A DNA stretch of 64,000 bases, taken from NCBI RefSeq assembly GCF_029867415.1, contig NW_026706174.1:124001-188000 (forward strand), given 5' to 3'. Every line of letters begins with the position of its first letter. Within the stretch, counting starts at the first letter, position 1. The stretch comes from Vicia villosa (Eukaryota; Streptophyta; Magnoliopsida; Fabales; Fabaceae). A program made the translations under genes and the position numbers. This document shows, piece by piece, positions 43,414 to 54,347 of this stretch. The notes beneath the pieces are model-generated. The model had not been told where the DNA came from. It did not search any database and was given only the letters and a program-made list of their open reading frames with translations.

Positions 43414-45230
43414 ATGGCTGGTGAAACTCAAACAAATCCATCTGCATCTACATCTGGCTCTGCTGAGCAATACAATGGTTACAATGGTTATACTAGACCA
43501 CCAGTATTTGATGGTGAAAACTTTGAATACTGGAAAGATAAACTGGAAAGTTACTTTCTTGGTCTAGATGGTAAACTATGGGATCTTCTGATGGATGGTT
43601 ACAAACATCCAGTGAAAGCTAATGGTGTAAGGCTTACCAGGCAAGAAATGGATGATGATCAGAAGAAGCTTTTCAAGAATCATCATAAATGTAGGACTGT
43701 TTTGCTGAATGCTATCTCTCATGCTGAGTATGAGAAGATATCTAACAGGGAAACTGCCTATGATATATATGAGTCATTGAAAATGACCCATTAGGGAAAT
43801 GCTCAAGTCAAAGAGACAAAAGCTCTTGCTCTAATCCAGAAGTACGAAGCCTTCAAGATGGAGGATGATGATGATATTGAGAAGATGTTCTCAAGATTTC
43901 AAACTCTGACTGCTGGATTGAGAGTTTTGGATAAAGGCTACACCAAGGCTGATCATGTAAAGAAGATTATCAGAAGCTTACCCAAAAGATGGGGTCCAAT
44001 GGTGACTGCATTCAAGATTGCCAAGAATCTGAATGAAGTTTCTTTGGAAGAGCTTATAAGTTCCTTGAGAAGCCATGAAATAGAGCTGGATGCAAACGAG
44101 CCTCAGAAGAAAGGTAAGTCTATTGCATTAAAATCTAATATTAAAAAATGCACTAACGCTTTTCAGGCTAGAGAAGAAGATCCTGAAGAATCATAATCTG
44201 AATAAGAAGAAGAAGATGAACTGTCCATGATCTCTAGAAGGGTAAACCAACTCTGGAAGAGCAAGCAAAGGAAGTTCAGAGGCTTCAGAAGTTCAAAGAG
44301 ATTTGAACGTGGAAAATCTTCTGGTGACAGAAGACCTGACAAGAAGAAGGCTTCCTGTTATGAGTGCAATGAGCCTGGACATTACAAGAACGAGTGTCCA
44401 AAACTTCAGAAGGAGAATCCCAAAAAGAAGTTTCATAAGAAGAAAGGTCTTATGGCAACATGGGATGATTCTGAATCAGAATCAGAATCGACTCTGAAGG
44501 AGAACAAGCCAACTTCGCGCTGATGGCTACAGAAGATGATGGATCAGAATCTACATCAGAATCAGATTCTGAAGAGGTATTTTCTGAACTATCTAGAGAA
44601 GAGTTAGTTTCCAGTTTAACAGAACTTCTGGAACTCAAGGCTCATCTTAGTATCAAATACAAAAAGCTGAAGAAGCAGTTTGAATTTGAAACTCAGAAGC
44701 TGGAAGGGGAAAATTCAGAACTGAAGGAAAAAGTTTTAAACTATCCAAAGATAGTGGATCTCCTTCAGAAATAGAAAAATCCATTCCTAGCATGAATCAT
44801 ATTCTGAAAGAATATGACTCGAGCTTCAGAATGTTCTTATCTAGAAGTATTGGCAGAAGTCATCTTGCTTCTATGATATATGGTGTTTCTGGAAACAGAA
44901 GGTTTGGTTTTGGCTATGAGGGTGATACCTCACATAAATTTGAACCTGTTGATGATCTGAAGATCACATACAAGCCATTGTATGATCAGTTCAAATATGG
45001 CCATGCTCATGATATTAGGCTCACATCACATGCACAGAAGTTTAACACTGTTCACACCTAGAAGCATGTGACACATCCTAAGAAATATCATGGTGACAAA
45101 CCTAAAGAATATCATGTTGTTCCTCCTGTTAAATATTTTGCTAAACCCAAGTTCAATCAGAACTTGAGAAGAACTAACAAGAAAGGACCCAAGAAATTGT
45201 GGGTACCTAAGGAGAAGATAATTTCTGTTG
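43414..45230 (+). pseudogene. Copia D1 gag (broken)
   Basis: Starts MAGETQTNPSASTSG and has the SIRE-type gag domain 'PPVFDGENFEYWKDKLESYF' and a CCHC zinc knuckle CYECNEPGHYKNEC at 44356-44397. In-frame stops: TAG 43792-43794, TAA 44194-44196 and TAA 44203-44205; the D2 copy has GAG, GAA and GAA at these places. Frameshifts follow near 44495, near 44775 and near 45230, plus a TAG at 45059. The acidic/Ser-rich coiled-coil segment (44523-44774) links gag to protease. The distal part (44792-45061) has 'GRSHLASMIYGVSGN', a SIRE-type gag-protease linker. Particle formation and RNA binding are lost. Confidence 0.88.
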
Positions 45231-48200
45231 CAGATATCCTTGGCGGCAGAGAGGACAAACAGCAAAATGTCATGGTACCTGGACTCTGGGTGCTCGCAAC
45301 ACATGACGGGAAGAAGGTCTACATTCCAAGACCTGGTGCTTAAACCAGGTGGAGAAGTCAAGTTTGGAGGAGATCAGAAGGGCAAAATCATTGGCTCTGG
45401 AACTATAAAGTTTGGTAACTCTCCTTCCATAACTAATGTACTTCTTGTAGAAGGATTAACGCATAACTTATTGTCCATAAGTCAATTAAGTGACAATGGT
45501 TATGACATAATCTTCAATCAAAAGTCTTGCAAGGCTGTAAGTCAGAAGGATGGCTCAATCCTATTTACAGGCAAGAGAAAGAACAACGTTTATAAGACAG
45601 ATCTTCAAGATCTTAAGAATCAGAAGGTGACTTGTCTTATGTCTGTTTCTGAGGAGCAATGGGTCTGGCACAGAAGATTAGGACATGCTAGTTTGAGAAA
45701 GATTTCTCAGATTAACAAACTAAATCTGGTCAGAGGACTCCCAAATCTGAAATACAAATCAGATGCTCTTTGTGAAGCATGTCAGAAGGGCAAGTTCTCC
45801 AGACCTGCATTCAAGTCTAAGAATGTTGTTTCTTCCTCAAGGCTGTTAGAACTCTTGCACATTGATCTGTTTGGCCCAGTCAAAATAGCATCTGTTAGAG
45901 GGAAGAAATATGGATTAGTCATCGTTGATGATTATAGCCGCTGGACATGGGTAAATTTCTTGAAACACAAGGATGAGTCTCATTCAGTGTTCTTTGAATT
46001 CTGCACTCAGATCCAATCTGAGAAAGAGTGTAAAATCATAAAGGTTAGAAGTGATCATGGTGGCGAATTTGAGAACAGATTCTTTGAGGAGTTCTTCAAA
46101 GAAAATGGTATTGCCCATGATTTCTCTTGTCCTAGAACTCCACAACAAAATGGAGTTGTAGAACGAAAGAATAGGACTCTACAAGAAATGGCCAGAACCA
46201 TGATCAATGAAACCAATATGGCTAAGCATTTCTGGGCAGAAGCAATAAACACTGCATGTTATATTCAGAATAGAATCTCTATCAGACCTATTCTAAATAA
46301 GACTCCTTATGAATTGTGGAAGAATAGAAAGCCCAACATTTCATATTTCCATCCTTTTGGATGTGTATGTTTTATTCTGAATACTAAAGATCATCTTGGT
46401 AAGTTTGATTCTAAACCACAAAAGTGTTTCCTTCTTGGATATTCTGAACGCTCTAAAGGCTACAGAGTATACAATGCTAAAACATTGGTTGTGGAAGAAT
46501 CAATCAATATCAGGTTTGATGATAAGCTTGGTCTTGAAAAACCAAAGCAGTTTGAGAATTTTGCAGATTTTGATATATCAGAAGCAGTAGAACCAAGAAG
46601 CAATGCTGCAGAAGCTGGCAGTCTAAGAAGCAATGGATCAGAAGATCAAGTTGCTGCATCTTTAGAGAATCTTAGGATTTCTGAAGAGCCAACAGTCAGA
46701 AGATCACCTATACTTGCTTCAGCTCATTCAGAAGATGTGATCCTTGGAAAGAAAGATGATCCCATCAGAACAAGGGCATTCCTTAAGAACAATGCAGAAT
46801 GTCAATTAGGTCTTGTTTCTTTGATCGAGCCAACTTCTGTTGATCAAGCTCTAGAAGATCCTGACTGGATAATTGCCATGCAAGAAGAACTAAATCAGTT
46901 TACAAGGAATGACGTATGGGACTTGGTTCCTAGACCAAAAGGATTTAACATCATCGACACTAAGTGGGTGTTCAGAAACAAGCTAAGCGAGAAGGGAGAA
47001 GTGGTAAGAAACAAAGCGAGACTGGTTGCTCAAGGTTATAGTTAGCAAGAAGGGATTGACTACACAGAAACCTTTGCACCAGTGGCCAGGTTAGAATCTA
47101 TTCGTCTATTAATTTCTTTTTCCACTCAACACAACATCACTCTTTATCAGATGGATGTTAAGAGTGCCTTCTTAAATGGTTATATAGATGAAGAAGTTTA
47201 TGTCCATCAACCTCCTGGCTTTGAAGACCCCAAGTCTCCAAATCATGTTTTTAAATTAAAGAAATCATTATACGGATTGAAGCAAGCTCCAAGAGCTTGA
47301 TAAGAACGTTTAAGTTCCTTCCTTCTGGAAAATGGTTTCTCTAGAGGAAAAGTGGACACTATTCTCTTTTGTAAAACCTTTAAAAAGGATATTTTAATAT
47401 GTCAAATATATGTTGATGATATCATCTTTGGAACATCTAATGCTACACTTGGAAAGAAGTTTGCTGAGTCTATGCAGGCTGAATTTGAAATGAGCATGAT
47501 GGGAGAACTCAAGTATTTTCTTGGAATTCAAATCAACCAAACTTCTGATGGAACTTATGTTCATCAAACGAAGTATGTGAAAGAACTTCTGAAGAAGTTT
47601 AATCTTTCTGAAAGCAAAGAAGCCAAAACTCCTATGCATCCAACATGTGTCCTAGGTAAGGATGAGGTAAGTAAGAAGGTAGATCAGAAGTTGTACAGAG
47701 GTATGATTGGATCTCTTCTATACCTAACTGCTTCTAGACCTGACATTCTTTTCAGTGTTTGCTTGTGTGCTAGATTCCAATCAGATCTGAGAGAATCTCA
47801 TTTAACTGCGGTTAAGAGAATTCTGAGGTATCTGAAAGGTACTACTAACGTTGGTTTAGTTTACAGAAGATCCAAAGATTACAACTTAGTAGGATTCTGT
47901 GATGCTGACTATGCTGGAGACAGAATTGAAAGGAAAAGTACTTCTGGAAGTTGTCAATTTCTTGGAAGTCATCTGATCTCATGGTACAGCAAGAAGCAAG
48001 CTACAATTTCCCTCTCAACAACAGAAGCAGAATATGTTGCTGCTGGTTGTAGCACACAAATGCTCTGGATGAGAAGTCAGTTAGAAGATTATCAGATATA
48101 TGAGAGTAACATTCCTATCTTCTGTGATAATACTTCTGCTATATGTTTATCTGAGAATCCTATTTTACATTCAAAAGCTAAACATATTGAGATTAAACAT

Positions 48201-48353
48201 CATTTCATAAGGGACTATGTTCAGAAGGGTGTTATATCTTTAAATTTTGTGGATACAGACCATCAATGGGCTGATATCTTTACAAAACCCCTTGTTGAAG
48301 ATAGGTTTAAGTTCATTCTGAAGAATATCAGTATGGATTTATGCCCAAAATGA
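45231..48353 (+). pseudogene. Copia D1 pol: protease, integrase, RT, RNase H (two stops)
   Basis: One frame with domains in copia order: protease 'WYLDSGCSQHMTG' (45273 on, Asp at 45282), GAG-pre-integrase HHCC ('HRRLGHASLRKI', 'CEACQKGKF'), integrase core with 'LLHIDLFGP', 'RSDHGGEFEN' and 'NGVVERKN', RT with 'KWVFRNKLSEKGEV', YVDD at 47409-47420, and RNase H ('FCDADYAGD', 'TTEAEYVAA'). Only two stops interrupt it: TAG 47043-47045 and TGA 47298-47300, both in RT. Catalytic residues are otherwise present. The frame before protease is shifted near 45230, so pol is also out of frame with gag. Confidence 0.92.
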
Positions 48354-48743
48354 GAAGATGAGAAGATCTTATGTATGAGTATCTTCTGAAATAAGATTGG
48401 ATTAGTCTTTATAAGAAGTTCTGATTGTAATCAATTAGAAGTAGTGATTCTGTTATTACTAACGTTTCATTGTCTAAGTTGACTCAGAATCTCTTTAAAA
48501 GTAAAACAGCTGTAACTGGCTATCCAGATGGTAAACACGTGTTCACTATTTCTGGACAAGCGTGCGTGCAGTTGAGGGGACGCCTACTTAGGTAACTGTG
48601 CTAATCACTTCTTTTGTCATTATTATCTCTCCTCACGTCACGTAACATTAAATGCTATCCATCATTGCAGTTTATTTTTTTGCTTTTATATTCTTCAAAC
48701 GTTTCTTTTTCCCTCTTATATTTTTACTCTCTTGCATTCAGTT

Positions 48744-48746
<3 letters not shown>

Positions 48747-48791
<45 letters not shown>
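48747..48791. repeat. (CT)n microsatellite
   Basis: About 20 uninterrupted CT units between pol and the third ORF, just upstream of the third-ORF start. Confidence 0.95.
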
Positions 48792-48794
<3 letters not shown>

Positions 48795-48839
48795 ATTCAT
48801 ATTTTAAACCCTAGCGGTTTTCACTATCTGCAATTCATC

Positions 48840-50069
48840 ATGAATTCTTCGTCAAGTTCTCCAAATCAAGAATCTGATCGTAAACAAAAAAGAAAGGCAA
48901 CCGATGAATCAGAAAACAAACCAAAGAAAGTAAGGATCACCTACGATCCTGTCAAGGTGAACCCCATTGAAGCTATGATGTCTGGAAACTACTCTAGATG
49001 TGTGTATCAACCCCCTGATGGTAGCCCTCAATCACCTCCCTCTTCACAAACTTCCACCACCTCTTCCTCTTCATTTACCTCTCTGGAACCACCATCTTCA
49101 CCATCTGATATCTCCTCTCCTTCAACCCTTCCCACAGATATTTCCTCATCTCTCTCACACCCTTTTCCCACCAGAACACCTAACCCCTACAGCTTTGTGT
49201 TTCCTGACTCCAGATTCACTGTCAACCCTTCAACACCTACCACTCAATCTTTTCTAGAGCTTTTACATTCTGATGTAAATAGCTGGTTGGAGATTCTGGG
49301 TGCTGCTCACCTTAACCATCTGGATGAGTATGCTACATGCAACCTCTGGGATGCCTTTCGTCAAGATTTTCTGGCTAGGGCTACGGATATTCAGAGAAGG
49401 ATCATGACTGAAGCACCTGGTGTTCGTGGTCTTCGTTTGGAAGTTGGTGAAAGTAGCTATCACCATCTCATCAGGAACCGAATAGTTCTTGAAGAGAGGA
49501 TACCTGCAGATGAGATGGAAGAAGAGAATCCCTGCAGAGACATAGTGGTTTAGAGACCATGGTATCCTGTGCTGACTGGAGATTTTCAGTGGTTGTTCAA
49601 TTGGTTCAGAATGAACCCTTCTGAAAGTGCTCCTCACATGGTCTTTCCAGAAGTGGTTTATCCTGCAGAAGTTGCTGGTCCAACCCCTCCAACAAACCTT
49701 GCAGCTATTCTTCAAGCCTTGGAAGTTGGAGCTTCTGAGCTGCCTGAACCAGCATATGCTGAGGCTGCTTCTGAGTCAGACTCAGATGCTGAGATGGAAG
49801 ATGCACAAGCTGGAAACCTTCCAGAAGATCGTCCTGCTGAGATCACTGTTCCTATTGGTAGAAGTTCTGGTGCTTCTTCGTCTGGTGACCCTTCAGTTCT
49901 GATGGAGACGTTGGAAGTTCTACAACAGAATCAAGCCATGCTGGCTTCTCGTTTGGGCATGCAAGAAGCAACCAGTGCTGAGTTTCGCTCCTTCATGGCA
50001 ACGCAAACTGCAAGCACTGACAGGATTCATGATGTTCTGGCGCGGATTTTGTCTAGGCTAGGGTCTTAG
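48840..50069 (+). pseudogene. SIRE-type third ORF ('env-like'), one stop
   Basis: ATG 48840 follows 'CAATTCATC'. The frame begins MNSSSSSPNQESDRKQKRKA, is rich in Ser/Pro/Thr (residues 60-140), and continues past an in-frame TAG at 49551-49553 to a TAG at 50067, about 410 codons. The C-terminal part has 'VLQQNQAMLASRLG', a probable coiled coil. An ORF in this place after pol is typical of SIRE elements, where it has been called env-like. I see no clear signal peptide or transmembrane segment, so an envelope role is not supported by this sequence. Confidence 0.7.
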
Positions 50070-51232
50070 TTTTTGAGTCTTGATAGTTTTTCCTTCCTTG
50101 TTGCATCTGCTTTTCTGCATTCACCTTTTGTAATTTCTGTTTGCTTAATCAATGAAAAGTTTATTCTATTTCATTCCTTTTGTCTCTTACTCTACATCTG
50201 AATCTTTTATATTCTTTTTGATGTTATGACAAAAAGGGGGAGAAAATATATGATAAATGATCTGATTAATTTTATCAGTTACCGGGTAAAAAGGCCCCAC
50301 ATTTCTAACAGAACTTGCAAAGTTCTATGCTTTAAGTTGTGTTGTTGCAGGAATTGAAAATTCTCTTTTTAAGATCAACATAAGAAGCAACAAGATGAAT
50401 CAAGCTCTTAGACTCTTGAAGCAAGCTGAGTGCTATGAAGCTTCAGAATCAGAAGCAAGAAGGAAGAATGTTCAGATATTCTAATGATAGAATATGATCT
50501 GAAACATTATGTTTATATGCTCTGACACATACCATATGGCTCTGATACATATTATGTGTTCTTGGCTCTGAGACATATTATATGTTCTGAAACATATTCT
50601 ATGTTCTGACTCATTCATGCTGACTTTTGTCGTTTAGTTTTGTTCTGTAACATTTCAGGATGTAGAGATGCTCTGGTACATTCCACAATGTTCTGATACA
50701 ATCTAGCATGAAGTGATGTAAAAAGAAATTCAAGCTCTGAAGCTGTCCTGATGGAAGCAAGAATCAGAAGCTATGGATGTTCTGAAGATCTAAAGAAATT
50801 CATGTTCTAAAGCTGTCCGATGGAAGCAGAAGTCAGAAGATGTGAATGTTCTGAAGATCTAAAGAAATTCAAGTTCTAAAGCTGTCCGATGGAAGCAGAA
50901 ATCAGAAGCTGTGAATGTTCTGAAGATCAAAGAAATTCAAGTTCTGAAGCTGTCCTAGGGAAGAAGAAATCAGAAGTCATGAATGTTCTGTAGATCAAGC
51001 ACTGTGAACGTCTCTACTGAAATACTCAGGGAAGTCTTTTATTATTAAAATTCTTCTAGTATTAATTTCAGGGGGAGATTATTCATCTCAGGGGGAGATT
51101 GTTAATCTCAGGGGGAGACATATTCACATGCTTATGCTATCGCTGTGAAAATTGTCTTTAGCCGTCTGCTCTTTCTGATCGCAAATTCATATCATTTATA
51201 TATGTTTTTGTCATCATCAAAAAGGGGGAGAT
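50070..51232 (+). other. Copia D1 3' UTR: repeats and polypurine tracts
   Basis: Four ~65-bp tandem units at about 50722-51000 ('AAGAAATTCAAGTTCT(A/G)AAGCTGTCC'). Polypurine tracts: AAAAAGGGGGAGAAA at 50231-50245; three CAGGGGGAGA(T/C) units at about 51070-51117; and the functional-looking AAAAGGGGGAGAT at 51219-51232 directly before the 3' LTR. Non-coding. Confidence 0.8.
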
Positions 51233-52436
51233 TGTTAGAACAAGAATTGTTCTGATCAATATTCTTAGTTTTGATGATAACAAGGATATGAATTTTGTGT
51301 GAGATAATGTGGTACTCTAATACATTGCAATTTCCTTTTCAGGAAATATATAAAGAGTATGCACAAATCAGCGCTCAGAAGCTTTGTCTCAGAAGGTTCA
51401 GCATGCAACATCAGAACATGGTCTGGCAAGACATCAGAAGATGGTCAAGGCAGAATCAGAACATGGGTCTATGGAAGCATCAGAAGAACTTGAGATCAGA
51501 AGCAGAAGCACTGAAGTTCTCATGGTATCACGCTCAGAAGCACTTCAAGGTCAGAAGACAAGAAGATGCTATGCACCAAGCTGTTTGACTCTGATGATAT
51601 TCAAACGTTGTATACACAAACATCAGATCAGAAGAAAGTACAGGTGGCAGGCTACGCTGACTGACAAAAGGAACGTTGGAAGCTATTAAAGGCAACGTCA
51701 GTAGACACAGCGTGAACAAGGCTCGAGGTAGTTGACAAAAGCGTGAAACATTAAATGCAATGCTGTACGGAACACGCAAAGCATTAAATGCTCCCAACGG
51801 TCATCTTCTCAAGTGCCTATAAATATGAAGTTCTGATGAGAAGCAAGGTAGACGATTTGCTAACAATTAACTTGCTGAAACGCTGTTCAACTCAAAGCTC
51901 AGAAACTTCATCTTCATCAAAGCTCACTACATTGCTGTTGTAATATTTTAGTGAGATTAAGCTTAAACGTTAAGAGAAATATCACTGTTGTGATTATAGC
52001 TTTTCAGAAGCATTTCCAATACTCTTAGAATTGATTACATTAATTTGTAAGTAACTAGAGTGATCAAGTGTTGATCAGGATACTCTAGGAAGTCTTAGCT
52101 TGTGTCTAAGCAGTTGTATTTAGAGTGATCACGTGGTGGTCAGGATACTCTAAGAAAGTCTTAGCTTGTGTCTAAGCATTTGTTCCTAGAGTGATCAGGT
52201 TGTGATCAGGATACTCTAGAAGACTTAGTCGTGGGCTAAGTGGAAAACCATTGTAATCTGTTGCGATTAGTGGATTAAATCCTCGGGTGAGGTAAATCAC
52301 TCCGTGGGGGTGGACTGGAGTAGTTTAGTTAACAACGAACCAGGATAAAAATAACTGTGCAATTTATTTTTATCGTCCAAGTTTTTAAACTACACTTATT
52401 CAAACCCCCCCTTTCTAAGTGTTTTTCTATCCTTCA
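51233..52436 (+). repeat. Copia D1 3' LTR
   Basis: 1,204 bp, TGTTAGAAC...ATCCTTCA, followed by the TAAAA target-site duplication at 52437-52441. TATA box at 51818-51825. Confidence 0.93.
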
Positions 52437-52441
52437 TAAAA

Positions 52442-53420
52442 GGCATCCCGACAGACGGAACTATTTCAGCAGCAACATCCCTTATAACTGACTCGGTTGA
52501 CTAGAAGTCAATAAATACAAGGAGCATGACATGCTTTGTCCAATCAATCTGGGGCAATCAAGTCAAGATTCCGAGAATCTCTCAAAGATGCCAAAAACAA
52601 TCAGGGGCATGCATCCAAGTAAATATGAATCTATTTCCAATCAACATGGGGCATTGTCCTGAGCCTATGATTACGAGGGGCATGACGCCCCTAGTGCACA
52701 TCTCATAAAGTCCTCGCGAGGCGAATCTTTCCAAAGTCCCTACTAGCAGGGGCAAATATATGCAAGTCCAGTTTGACATCTTGATTAATACTCAATGGTG
52801 TGTCCTAATCAAATCCAAGAATGGTAGTTACTATAATACTGGGGGCAACTTTTCAAGACACCCATGTCTCCCCACAGAGCCGGTTTCACAGGAACATATC
52901 CCCACAGAGTAATCATTAAGAAGATATCTTCAAATGCTCTCGTCCCAACAAAGACATGGCTCCCCAACAGAATTTACATCTTCAACACAACCGGTTCTCC
53001 AACGCTTTGCTCTTCTCCAACATGGTTTATTAATATCTCTAAATCCCCAGTCAGGGTACATCAAGTTACTGGTCATCCCCAAGCAAAATCATAAATCCCC
53101 AGCTGAGCATCTTCCAGATAAGATCAAACATCAAAATTACAATGACATGGAGATCCACCTGCTCAATCAAGATGTGTCAAATAGCATAAATCATAGTCAT
53201 ACCTCATAAATCATAAACATATTCATACAATTGCATACATGTTCATACATAAGACATAATGCATCGCGACAAATGCGTACAAAATATGCAAGGTTCTCAT
53301 TTATTTTGAGAATCCCATCACATAAACGCATTACATGCATCATGACATGGCATAAAAAAAAATAACTTTGCCTTTTTCAGGTTACTGCTGCAGTCAAATA
53401 AACAACTTCAAAACCTTTCA
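52442..53420 (+). other. Element C 3' region, proximal part
   Basis: About 980 bp of non-coding sequence continuing element C after copia D1. It has 'CATAAATCATA' and 'CATACATAA'-rich stretches near 53190-53260 but no domain-bearing ORF. Confidence 0.65.
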
Positions 53421-53960
53421 GATCTAAGTCGATACCTTGGACGGTTCCTTAATGATCTACCTTCAGATCTAAGTCGATACCTTGGACGGTTCCTTAATGA
53501 TCTACCTTCGGATCTAAGTCGATACCTTGGACGGTTCCTTAATGATCTACCTTCGGATCTAAGTCGATACCTTGGACGGTTCCTTAATGATCTACCTTTG
53601 GATCTAAGTCGATACCTTGGACGGTTCCTTAATGATCTACCTTTGGATCTAAGTCGATACCTTGGACGGTTCCTTAATGATCTACCTTCGGATCTAAGTC
53701 GATACCTTGGACGGTTCCTTAATGATCTACCTTTGTATCTAAGTCGATACCTTGGACGGTTCCTTAATGATCTACCTTTGGATCTAAGTCGATACCTTGG
53801 ACGGTTCCTTAATGATCTACCTTTGGATCTAAGTCGATACCTTGGATGGTTCCTTAATGATCTACCTTCGGATCTAAGTCGATACCTTGGACGGTTCCTT
53901 AAACAATCTACCTTCAAATTTAAGTCGATACCTCAGACGGTTCCTTAAACAATCAACTAT
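53421..53960 (+). repeat. 45-bp tandem array in element C 3' UTR (about 11-12 copies)
   Basis: Units begin GATCTAAGTCGATACC(TTGG) at 53421, 53466, 53511, 53556, 53601, 53646, 53691, 53736, 53781, 53826 and 53871, with a divergent last unit. Units are highly alike, and 45 is divisible by three, which creates long but meaningless frames on both strands. The unit resembles the 48-bp unit of Ogre A. Confidence 0.95.
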
Positions 53961-54347
53961 TTCCTAAGATCTAATTCAGTTACTACGAACGGTACTGACA
54001 CGATGAGAGATCTAATTCTATCATCACGAACGGTGTAGACAGGATCATCTCTCCAAGATCTAGTTCGGTTACTACGGACGACACTGACACGATCAACACT
54101 CAAACAACCACTTCTCAAACACTCGAAACATAATCTAATGCATGATTTACTGGATGGCATCTTTAAGCCCATCCCCATCATACACCTGGATGGCATCTTC
54201 AAGCCCATCTCCGACAAAAGTCCCTTCATCATCAGCAGGGGCAAATTCTTGGGTATTCTAGTGTTCAATCCTCTTCTACCTTCAGATTTCGACTGGCATA
54301 CAAACCAATCTACATCTTCAGATATAAGAAAATTGAACAGGGGCAGC
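53961..54347 (+). other. Element C 3' UTR end and polypurine tract
   Basis: Degenerate copies of the tandem motif (to about 54110) and then a 'TGGATGGCATCTTCAAGCCC' duplicated stretch at 54152 and 54188. The tract 'AACAGGGGCAGC' at 54336-54347 is the PPT directly before LTR2. Confidence 0.6.

Larger units (their letters stand above)
42120..52436 (+). mobile_element. Copia D1: SIRE/Maximus-type Ty1/copia retrotransposon (10,317 bp)
   Basis: LTRs 42120-43327 and 51233-52436 (TGTTAGAAC...ATCCTTCA) with a perfect 5-bp TSD TAAAA (42115-42119 and 52437-52441). PBS TGGCATCAGAG at 43330; gag, pol and a third ORF follow, then 3' repeats and a PPT. The third ORF downstream of pol is the SIRE lineage character. 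Coding is broken by at least six nonsense codons and three frameshifts, so it is immobile. It inserted into element C before C was duplicated, since D2 sits at the same site. Confidence 0.93.

Noticed and set aside
45068..45343. Frame reading through the copia D1 protease start
   Set aside because: Its 3' half is the alternative frame of the protease segment; it marks a frameshift, not a separate gene.
53408..53948. Long repeated open frames on both strands (169 codons minus, 116 codons plus)
   Set aside because: They are the 45-bp tandem array read in frame; 45 is divisible by three, so a stop-free unit gives long ORFs automatically.
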